Positions 24,781-34,705 of a stretch of DNA of 64,000 nucleotides are shown piece by piece. The notes under the pieces were generated by a model. That model ran no database searches. It saw only the letters and a program-made list of their open reading frames with translations, and had not been told where the DNA came from. Numbering within the stretch: position 1 is the first letter of the stretch; each line of letters opens with the position of its first letter. This DNA comes from Juglans regia. Lineage: Eukaryota; Streptophyta; Magnoliopsida; Fagales; Juglandaceae. Made by a program: the position numbers and the translations under genes. Location of the stretch: NCBI RefSeq assembly GCF_001411555.2, contig NC_049905.1:4030001-4094000 (forward strand). The letters run 5' to 3'.

Positions 24781-24963
24781 TGTTTAGATAACGAATTAAA
24801 TTGAGTTGAAATAAAAATTAAAAATTAAATAAAATATTATTTTTAATATTATTATTATTTAAAAATTTAAAAAAATTAAATTATTTATTATATTTTATAA
24901 AAAAAATTTGATAAATATATAATAATGAGATGAGATAAAACTCTTCTTCTATTCAAATCAGGC
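24781..24963. mobile_element. MITE of the dominant family (copy A)
   Basis: The start tgtttagataacg and the end attcaaatcaggc are degenerate inverted repeats around the common AT-rich core. The equivalent in copy B is about 48146-48337. Confidence 0.55.
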
Positions 24964-25198
24964 TTAAAGCAATAACTTTGAAAATTTTTTATTTATAACT
25001 TATTTGTTTCTTTTTGGTATGAAACCTTTTCAGTAAGATTATAGTTTGCAGACAATTATTTATACGACTTTTTAGCACTTCCAAAATAAAGCGTACATTC
25101 AGTGAAAAAGTCACTAGAAGTATCCTGTTAAAACGTGAACGGATGAGATATATTCATTTATTCACCTCAATTTATCTTGTTTTGTTAATTTGCATAAC

Positions 25199-25644
25199 AA
25201 AACACATCCGGTCATTTGTTGTGGAATGAGGTAATCGATAGAGTAGAACTGACTTAGATTATGTCGGAGACTATAGTGGCAGTGCTAGCTAGCTGGACAA
25301 ATATAGAAGGCATACAGCAGATTAAAGCGGTTTAAAATGATTCATATATGCATCATATGGTGTTTGTAGTAGAAGCGCAATGCGAGGACGTTCGAGGACA
25401 AAAAGAGATCACCAGGAGAACTTATAGTTTTATTTTACAGCACTTTATGTACTTGGACAATTGTTGTTGAATTCAACGGCATGGACCTACGTGACTTTTT
25501 TTGACTCTTTTGCGCCCTCTTAATTAGGGCATATAGGCTTCTTGTATTTGTATCGGGCTTTATCTAATTTGTTGATCAATAAATTTGTTTACTTAAAAAA
25601 AAAAAAAACAGAGAGAGAGAGAGAAAAAACACATCCGGTCATTT
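25199..25644 (+). mobile_element. 5'-truncated LINE with 19-bp target-site duplication, copy A only
   Basis: The 19-nt aaaacacatccggtcattt is present at 25199-25217 and 25626-25644. The 408-bp insert 25218-25625 ends with tgcgccctcttaattagggcatatagg..., ttgatcaataaatttgtttactt and a poly(A) run followed by (GA)n. These are typical of plant LINE 3' ends. Copy B has one uninterrupted copy of the target near 48788-48808. Confidence 0.85.
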
Positions 25645-25859
25645 TTTCACTGGATGTAAGCCAAACTCCATGAACACAGATTCAATATCTTTTGGAAATT
25701 AGACTCACATCACAAACTAATATGGCATTGTTCCATCTCATAAGGCACAATGCTATAAAACATCACAAGACACAGTACCATGATAAACCATGACAGGCTT
25801 CTAAGACGAATTATGCAGAACAGTGATTCTAACAACTTTACCTAACTTTTCTTAAAAGT

Positions 25860-27659
25860 TCATTGTTTGAGCAAGGCACTCAACATCTCATTCCAGATAT
25901 CAGGCACCCCAGGAAGACACCAATGGCTGCAGTCAGAGGAAAAGTCCCTTGGATGCTGCTTCTCTTCTTGGGCCATTGCCCTACTGTACACAGAAGGATG
26001 TCCATCTCTTCGAAGAGCTGTCATAGTTGTAATATCTTGCAGATAAACTGGAAATCTCATCCTTCTCAACACCCCTTGTAACACTAGCAACTGTTCAGGA
26101 ACATGTTGGTGGCTAAAAAAAGCTAGAGGCTGCTTTTGGTTATAGCATTTCCATCCATTTTCTCTGCCAGAAAAAAGCAGAAATGTCTAATTAAAATGAC
26201 TTCTAAGAAAAAATGAAAAGAAAGACAAGTACATTTGCACTCGAAGTTTCATTGTACCTGTTATGTCTAGGTGACATACTCCGAAAAATGACTCGGGTTT
26301 TGCGAGGGTCGAGATTTGAATCTACCCATTTAGACCATGTTGTGAGTCCTTTCTGGTATGCAACCATTGGATTCATACTTTTCAATAGATTATTTCCCTC
26401 CATGAAATAGTCCCACCTATTTATAACCCTCAGTTAGAATCATGAGTTCTTATTTTCTCTAGTAGCATCACCAACAGACATCAATAACATGAAGAAAGAG
26501 TATTCTGTAGTAAGAACAGGAAAAAAATACTGCAAAATTTGTCTTACGAGCTCCATTGATCAGAATGAGTCCACCAGTGAGCTGAATCAAAAACAAGAAT
26601 ATCAACATTTCTCCAATACTTTGCATTCTCTTGGATCAGATCCAAATGCAAGATTCTCTTGTTTTCTGGACCTTTCTTCAATTCCACTAGGAGTGGTGCC
26701 CAAGAAAATTCAATTGATGTCTCAAAATCCTGTATGGGAATTAGATTATAATTGATTCTTAAGTTAATTTGAGTTATAACTAATTAATTGCTGTCTCAAA
26801 AAAAAGTTGACTTATATAATTATTACCATCGCATGGAAGGCCATGGAAGGACCACTATACATCACCCTTTTCCGACCATTTGGAATAACTCCTTGCACCA
26901 AGCAAACAAGAGATTCCCATTGATTCCTCATTATAGAATCTCCTACCAGCATTATTCTCTTCTTTCTCATCCTTCCAAGAAAATCCAAAGCATCAAACCT
27001 ATACCATGGAGGCAAAGCATTAGTACATGTTGTTTTAGCATAAGGTTCAACAGGTTCAGACTCTGCACATTCTTCAGACAAGGATCAGCAGCAACATTAA
27101 TGTCCAGCATATTTGAAGTTGTATGCTCAACATCACACTGAACATCAAGATCAAATTAAATACCAGATTCCAATATTGATCTCAACATTTATGCATATCA
27201 CAAACCCTTTTCGGATTTGATTCATATCATATGGTAGACACCTCTATGCCTTATACTATGAGAGCTAGCAAATAAATTTTTTTTTTTTTCAATTTGCATG
27301 TAGTACCTTGGAATAGAACAGCCTTGGGGCTTCCACTTCCACTTCTCATAGTCAGAATCCGGCCGTCCATTCTTTTGACAAGTCACAGCAGTACTAAGAT
27401 ATGGGCAGTTTGAGTCGTAGAGAGGATAAGATTGATCATAAACCCATTTGCCAACAGAGAAGTCACATCTTTTTCTCGAATCATGGCTGCTTTGCACCAT
27501 AATTACTTCTTCATCTTCCTCATTGAGCCACGGCCCATGATCCTCTAGGCCAAGCTGCAACACCGATGATGCTTCAACATGAAAGAAGCATAGCAAGATG
27601 CTGAAGACGAGGAAGATGAACAAGGAGTACTGGGTCAGTTGAAACTTCGGTTTAGCCAT
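25860..27659 (-). CDS. TBL36: Trichome birefringence-like O-acetyltransferase, TBL36-like (copy A), 5 exons, 389 aa
   Basis: Minus-strand exons 27659-27307, 26998-26827, 26729-26548, 26416-26258 and 26163-25860 give 1170 nt ending TGA. TBL proteins are Golgi type II membrane proteins that O-acetylate cell-wall polysaccharides such as xylan. Residues ~9-28 (YSLFIFLVFSILLCFF) form the signal anchor. The TBL domain begins at about CDFSVGKWVYD. The GDS esterase motif is VGDSIMRNQWES (Gly137-Asp138-Ser139) and the DxxH motif is DCSHWCLPGVPD (Asp366, His369), so the catalytic triad elements are intact. The start is the ATG of MAKPKFQL; an upstream TTG is not used. The gene lies head-to-tail after MVD as in Arabidopsis At3g54250-At3g54260, which supports the TBL36 assignment. 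The acetyl acceptor is not known from sequence. Confidence 0.9.
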
Positions 27660-29259
27660 TAAACCCAAAAATTAAATCAGCTTGCAGTGAAGGGTAACAA
27701 ATGAAGAAGCTAGCATTTTAACTGTAAGTTGAAAGGGCAACATGTTGATCCCTAGATCAAGTGGTCGATTACGGCATGACTTGCGCTGGGATGGGCCATA
27801 TTTCATGTTCTCTTTACTCATTGCCTTCGTTTCTAGTACCTGATATCTATGATCTCTTTTCATCATTGGAACGAACTACTTTTTTGCCATCATTTTACGT
27901 CTCGTTGGTTTAGATAATATGTTTTTGTTAAAAAATTAATAAAATATTATTTTTTATCTTTTTACATTAAAAAATAAAAGAAGAAGAAGAAGAAGTATCT
28001 TTGGCATAGTTTGCAAAGATTGAAGGGAAGATTATAGAGCCAAATTAAGCTTATTAAGCAATATATTGGGCATGCTCTAACTGAAGACGCACCTCCTATC
28101 TTGATTGTACACACTAGTCGTACACTCGTGGGATATACGAAAAAATTATTAATTATTAATTTTGTTTATAATCTGATTTTTGGACCTTTCATATTATTCT
28201 AACTTAAATTAAATTCAAAGTCATTTTTAATGAAGGAAAAATTATTTATACAATTTTAGAAGAATAATGATACCCATAAACACAATATATTTCACAACAC
28301 AAGTTTTAAGATTATAGTTCAACAACTCTTGCTTTGAAAGTTATATATGTTATAGATTTGTAAATTATATAGGGTATAAAAAACAAAACCCTTGATTTTG
28401 ATAAGAATGAGATGTGTGAAAGAGAGGAGAGGAGCAACAAATGGGGTGTTCTTGTGGTAATTACGATTGAAGTGGAAATAGAATAGTCTTTCTTTTGATA
28501 GCCATTGAAAAAAAAAAATTTAATTAGACATTAAATGAACATAAACAAGGTGGTGCTGGGCCAAAGACTGTCTTTGGGGCCCAAAAGCAGTCTATCACTG
28601 TTTAAAGGCAAATTAGACCCTATTTAAATGTTGAGTTTAGTTGAAATGAGTCGAGTTTTTTATGAATAGTAGTTAATTAAAATAATAAAATTAGACTAAT
28701 TAGTTTTGTGGAACTCACCTAAAGTTGAAAAAGATTGGATCCCGCACGTAAAGAGATGTTAAATTGAAAAATGTTGTGAGTCCTATATATAAAGAGATTT
28801 TGAATTAAAATAAATTTAATAATTTGAGAATTAGATATTTAAATGTTAAACTCAATTTAAAATTAGATTAAACTGAGTTCATCTCAATTCAGTCTAAATT
28901 CCAAACGGGCCTTAGACGTGAGTAGATCTCAATTCCGGAAGAAAAAATCGTTCTATATTTTCTCTTTTCGCTCCTTTTGATGATACAAAAGGTTACCAAG
29001 TTACAGCTGAAATTGTTACAACGCAATAAACGACTTATTTGTAACGATGTCAAAAGGACTATGATCACATAAACCCAAGTAAATTTCCCAGAAATGGAGA
29101 AACAATTAAAATTACATGAAAGAAGGGAAACAAACTGCAAACACGCAAAGAACATCTCAGATAGATAGACATTTTACAGTGACCACAGGCACAGTCTGAG
29201 ATGTTCAATTGAAAAGCAGAAGAGATTAATTAAGCATCAGAATAAAAACCACTCCAAAT
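27660..29259. other. Spacer between TBL36 and MVD (copy A)
   Basis: Contains the TBL36 promoter/5' UTR, a (GAA)n tract near 27975-27995, a MITE at 28616-28911 and probably the MVD 3' UTR (about 28920-29259). I see no additional gene. Confidence 0.6.
28616..28911. mobile_element. 296-bp MITE of a second family with TTA duplication (copy A)
   Basis: TTA at 28613-28615 and 28912-28914 flanks an element starting GACCCTATTTAAATGTTGAG and ending TCTAAATTCCAAACGGGCC. The interior has gattggatcccgcacgtaaagag. The copy B equivalent is 51803-52099, and a relative lies at about 48486-48726 in copy B only. Confidence 0.65.
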
Positions 29260-32200
29260 TTACTTGGGTAGCCCGTTTTGGGGATTGAGAAGAGCCAGAC
29301 TCTTGTCAGAAAGCAAAACTGGACCTCTCCCAGGTCTTGTGCAGATAAAATAACTCACATCCCCCTTGTATTTCTGGGTTGGAATGCTGTCCTTTATTTC
29401 TGGAGGTGGTGGCAAACCTTCCACATCAATTATCCCCTCAATCCCAGCATCTTTTAGAATTGACTTATCACCAAGAACATAACTGAAAGATAAGCAAAAG
29501 AATCAAGGAGAGAAAAAAAAAAAAAAATACTAAGAATACTTGCCCTTGGGGCTGCCATACAAAAATGAAAATCTGTAAAATTTGCACTAAGACAGTTCAT
29601 TGATATCTTACCAATCTGTAGTAAAGTAAAAATACAATGCTATATCGTAGCCATAACATTAGAACATATTACCTATTCAAATCCGTAGCTGAACTTGGAG
29701 GGAAGTAGAAGAGCAGCCTCTGAAGCAAAAGAGTAGCAGCCTTTCTATCACGAGCAATCAGTACTGCATTTGGGCCCGCATCAAAAGTATATGCCACCTG
29801 TTTGATTTCAGAAAGTCACACCGATTCACATACTCATAATAACCAATGCGATTGGTGACAGTAACAGGGTCACAGAGCTGAACCCAACCTCAGGTGTCTT
29901 GCACCACAATAATATATAGAGAGTCTAATGGCATAAATCATTAAATAAAAAATAATAATAATAAAAAAAGACATACAAGGAACAGCTCAAATGGGTCTTT
30001 GGATGGTAAAAAGTCTTAAAAATCACATGACATTGTCACTCAATAAACAATACAACTTTGTTAACCTTCGTTAGAATTGCTGGATAAAATGAATAAAGGT
30101 ATAATGCCAATCAAGGCTGAGAAGCAATTTATCACTCATAAAGGTTAAACCAAATTCCGCATTACTTCAGCAAAACAAAAAACAAAAACTTGATCACAGA
30201 AAGGACTTTCATGAGAAATTTCCATAGAAGTACCACATAAAAATAATCAATTCATGATTTATATTTTTCTTAATACATGGAAAATTAAAATTTAGAAAGG
30301 TATAATAGGAATTTGTTTCAAGTCCTTTGTTTATAGCTCAGGTCAGTCCTCCATGGTCTGCTTTCTCTTTTTGCTTTGTTTTTTTTCTTGCTCGAGAATT
30401 TTATTTTTTTATCAAATACTAAACAATGAAAATTCACAGAGAAATATTCGACCTGGGTGGTCCAATCTGTTTCTCAATACAAGTAGGTTTCCAGAAAAGA
30501 AATAGTAGAAAGAAAATCAAACCTGAGGCATTCCTTCCGATCGATTCCATTTTTCGGCGATACTGATTATCCTGAGAAATAATTGTTTTCTTAGTATTAA
30601 ATTCAAGATTTTAATTCCATAGTTCAAGAACAAAAAACTTGAGCCCCAAGTTAACCAAAAATCTAAAGCATAACTTGCCTATGGGATGTGTCATTCATGT
30701 AAAATATTGGGGGAGATGTGTCCAGGCAAACGGCATGAAACTGGTTGCTATCAGCACAGGCCAATTGTGCAAAAGATGTAAAATCACGATTTTTTATGGC
30801 TTCTTCCATTTGTAGTATGCGTTTTGGTACTATTTCCTGTGACAGTCCAAAAGGAGGCAAATGACAGAGACCAGAAGTTAAATCCAATTTCAAACAGTAT
30901 GAGATATTTGAATAGATAAATAAATTTAAAGGACACGCCCTTAAGCAAAAGAAGAAAGAGAGAAAGGGTGAGGGCACTGAGGGGAGATGGGAGGGAGAGA
31001 CCTGAAAATTAAAATTAAAAGTTCTAAAAAAAAACATGCAAGTTTCCCATATTATTAGATCAAATAATGTATTTTAGTGTGTAAAGCAAAACTTTAGTTG
31101 ATAATAAAACTGTTCTCTCTATGTTATCCCATAGAAAATGCCAAAACTAGCCCTATCTTATTTTCTATTTCATGAAGTTAAGGATATAAAAGAATTTTAA
31201 CCATGGCTTTTTGCTCTCTTTCCTCTCTTCAGTTTTCCTCCCTTTTCTTGTCTCTCTCCTATTCCCTTCCCCTTTTCAGAAGTCAAAGTTATCTCAACCA
31301 TATAATCACAGAGAGAGAGAGAAGAGAGGGAGAGAACTATCTAACATGTGTGGAGCCCTTGATGGATGGCTAGTTTCAGGAAAGGACTCCAAAAACCATT
31401 TGGAAGAGAGGAAAGACGTGTAAAAAGTACCTTCGCTCTATGTTTTAAAAGCAAACTTGTTTCGACAGTTTCACGCATTCCAGTTGTGCTACTTGTTTCC
31501 TTCTGCCTTGAACTTACCTAAATCAAGAAAATCAAGATTGAAACAACAACAACAACAAAAAAAAAAAATGGGGAATAGTAGGAGCAAGTAAACATCACTT
31601 ACAAATTGAACCGTTTAGTATACATGTTAGGATGATGATGACTATAATAATCATTCAGCATGCACACTAGGTTATAAAAATACTTCTGTCATACTTGAAA
31701 AATTATAATTGTCTCTTGTAGAAACAGGACGAGCTAGCAGGCAATAAAACAACATGGGTAGGATATGGATTTCACAGATATAATTTCCAAACAGAGGTAA
31801 CAGAAAACTTTGTATATTGATCAGTGGTCTGCACTTGAGACATTAGACGTACTATAAGAAAATCATAATAACTTTTTTTGATAAGTAAAATTGGAGGGAA
31901 ATCAAAATAGTTTCATGAAGTGATCAGAAGGCTCAATCTTTACCATATCCAAAGCCTATAATTTCGAGCACACATACAGGATCTCAGCACAAACAGGATA
32001 CAATCCCACCAATGGACAACTTAGACATGAAGTTAGCAAGCCAAAACTACAAGAAAGTACTTTTAGAAACAAATCGGCATGGCATATATATTGAAGGAAA
32101 AGAGGGTCCACTGCCCACGATTCAGTTTTTCTCATTGCTACTTTTATTTTGGGTTTCCCCTTTGTATACCTCCTGCGTGCATGACTTGGCCCTCAAATTT

Positions 32201-33981
32201 CTTTCTTAATAAGTAAAAGTCTTTTTTATTGAAACAAGTAAACAAGCATTGCACAAGTACACAGGGAATATACAAAAGAGAACACCTATTGCAAGTTAAA
32301 AAAATTGGCAACTCTTTAAAAAAAATTTAAACTTAAATACATTAATATACATGTGATTAACTGCTCAATTGACCAAGGGGCAAAACATACCACAGCAATA
32401 ATAATAAAAAGATCATCCCAGTGCTTCTCATCTGCAAGTTGAACTGCAAGACTGTCCCTTCCATCTTCATCCTTAACATATTCAGTTACAAAGAATCAGA
32501 ACTAAATGGCCAGAGCAATAGGCTTTCTTGACAGAAAGCACCTAGATGAACATGAAAAAATAAACTCACCCTTCCCTTGATCCACTTGACAAAACCACCA
32601 TATAAACTGCGACAAGCACTGCCTGAGCCTTGCCTGTATTAATTAAAACCAAAAGAAACATCATTGCCGACTACAACAATCATTCTCGGATGCCTACAAA
32701 TAAAGGTACTAGAAATTCAGTCCACCAACTAAAAAAATCCTTATAATTGGATATGCATTATCAAGAAAAGAGATACCTCGCAATAGCAGACAGCTTGCTT
32801 TGATCTTCTTTCACATTCATTAGCTTTGCAAGGGAAAAAACTGCAAATAAAAAAGAATATACACTTGGAATCAGCAACATTTACTCTAATATATGCTTAC
32901 TAACATGAAAGAAAGCAGTTAATTTAAAGCTTAAATACCCAACGAATTGATTTCTCCAAGCAGATACAGAATATGCTCCCTTTGTAATACAAATAAGTAA
33001 TCTATCCTCGAATTGGAGACAATTATATACTATGCAAACGCAACATATCTTTACCCTGTTAAACCCCGGAGCGGTGTAATGTGTCCCCACCACACGGATC
33101 AGGTAAATCATCAGCTTTTTCACTAATGAGACATGGCTCCTAGAAATTGTTTGCACCAAAGGTTCTAACCTTATACCTGAAGAGAGAATACCACCAAGAC
33201 TAAGGCCCTTACTACTTGAGCCAAAAACAAACACATGTCCACAGTATGCTTGTAGTTGCATTGGTTGATGCATACAAAAAACATTTAAGGTGGAGGAGGA
33301 ATTGGATATAGAACAGAGAGGTCATTTGCGACAATCTGCCTGTTTTTTTAAGTTCCTTGCAGGGATGAGACAGGTGATTGCTCAAAATTAGAGGCCTGAA
33401 CTACTAATGTATTTTAAGGAAACGGGACAAAGTATGAAAAGAAAATTGGGTGACTAGATCGTTTACCAAGACAAGCAAACCCAGCCGCTGAGGAGGCCAA
33501 CCCAGCAGCAGTAGGGAAATTGTTGTATGAAGCAATATGTAAATGCAGTTTGTCCCAATCCTTCCTAGGAATTTTGATACCATTTTCCTCATCCTCAACA
33601 TCACTAGCACGGCTGCGAATTTCCCTCAGGCAATTTTGATACCTGCCTCCGGAAAGGGAAATCTCCTACACTAACCAACAAAAACAAAAGGCACCATGAC
33701 TTAATTACAGAAGTAGGAGGATAACAGTATTCGTAAAATAATAAGAATGATAATAAACACTAATTCTATATTTTCTTGCTGAAAAAAAGTAAAGCTATTT
33801 GTTTCACATTTGAAGTAGTGATGGGTTTAGGTGCTTCAATTAGGTTCAGTTTTCCAAAGAAGTTAGTTTACTGAGCAAAAGAATACTGGAAACTACGATT
33901 TATTTTCCTCCTCGATATCATCAACCACCATTGACTGATTATCCACCCTTCGTCAAAGCTAAATAGTACTATTATCATCTC

Positions 33982-34018
<37 letters not shown>

Positions 34019-34705
34019 CCATTTCTTTCGTCCTGTCCTTCATGATTACTATAATATTCAAAATTTCAACTTCTTTCTTTTCCCAGCACTTTCTTGGCAG
34101 CCAAACGGATGAGAAACAGTCACCCAGAAATATCATCTATGTTTCCGTGAAGCCAAATCTGATTTTTCTTTCCTAGAAGCTAATCAATTACATCGAACCA
34201 GATCTAGTCAACTCTAATATTCATCGAATCCCAAATCATTATCAGTATGGACCAAATAATTCAGCCATTCAAATCTCCTTGCCTACCCCACACTTTCTTA
34301 GTGGACAACACATCCGCTTTTATCCTCAAGGATACTTTATGGTACCAAACAACGGAATTTGATCAAAGAAACAAATTTTCCATTTATACTTTTCATCCAT
34401 TCTCTCGGCAATCAAACACAACCTAGTTTCGAGTGAATTAAGAAAGGGGAGAAAAGCACGAGAAATACTTTCTTTCCAATTTGTTTTACCTTGCCATTCA
34501 GCCACATGCGGTCGCGGTCAAAGGAGGGGCTAACGGCTACGGTGGTGGTGGTACAGAGGTGATCAGGATCAAGCGTGACGCTGATGCTATCGTTGACGGG
34601 GAGAATTAGGGACTCGTCCCTCTTCCCCCAGTACTTGATCACCGCTATGTTCGTCGGCGTCTGAGCCGTCACCATCATCACCCATTTCTCAGCTCCACCC
34701 ACCAT
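29260..34705 (-). CDS. MVD: Diphosphomevalonate decarboxylase (copy A), 10 exons, 421 aa
   Basis: Minus-strand exons 34705-34490, 33665-33467, 32840-32777, 32633-32570, 32471-32391, 31517-31431, 30836-30679, 30571-30523, 29797-29673 and 29482-29260 total 1266 nt. The enzyme makes isopentenyl diphosphate from mevalonate diphosphate with ATP, the last step of the mevalonate pathway. GHMP-kinase-fold signatures are clear: [38 protein letters not shown] (Ser163, Ser165, Arg168, equivalent to yeast Ser153/Ser155/Arg158) and [10 protein letters not shown] (Asp312). SVTLDPDHL at 42-50 matches the PTS2-type peptide reported for plant MVD, so peroxisomal targeting is likely. Intron 7 uses a GC donor (ATAG|GCAAGT). 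The length is that of plant MVDs. Confidence 0.95.
30678..30678 (-). promoter_or_regulatory. GC-AG splice donor of MVD intron 7 (copy A)
   Basis: Joining ...TSH to RIISIAEKW requires the minus-strand donor AG|GCAAGT, which is the consensus for GC-AG introns. The nearest GT donor (CAA|GTTATG) would break the frame. Copy B has the same donor at 53874. Confidence 0.8.
32130..32300. mobile_element. LINE-like 3'-tail remnants in MVD intron 5 (copy A)
   Basis: A plus-oriented tail-like text (cccctttgtatacctcctgcg...tttcttaataagtaaaa) abuts a minus-oriented one (tttttattgaaacaagtaaacaagc...tacacagggaatatacaaaag). Both resemble LINE 3' ends seen elsewhere in the window. The same arrangement is at about 55325-55495 in copy B. 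Confidence 0.45.

Larger units (their letters stand above)
23322..25859. other. Spacer between ACR12 and TBL36 (copy A), hot spot of insertions
   Basis: No gene is seen. The two genes converge across this stretch. It contains the MITE at 23494-23691, a Tourist-like element at 24109-24655, a poly-T tract near 24713-24735, a MITE at 24781-24963 and a LINE tail at 25218-25625. Copy B lacks three of these and carries two different ones. Confidence 0.7.

Noticed and set aside
26788..27141. 117-residue plus-strand open frame (and its twin at 49973-50326)
   Set aside because: Antisense to TBL36 exon 2 carrying the GDS motif; the composition and its duplication follow the real exon.
33063..33273. 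Open frame antisense/intronic in MVD intron 2 (twin near 56253-56468)
   Set aside because: Lies wholly in an intron, has no similarity, and is disrupted by a one-base difference between the copies.
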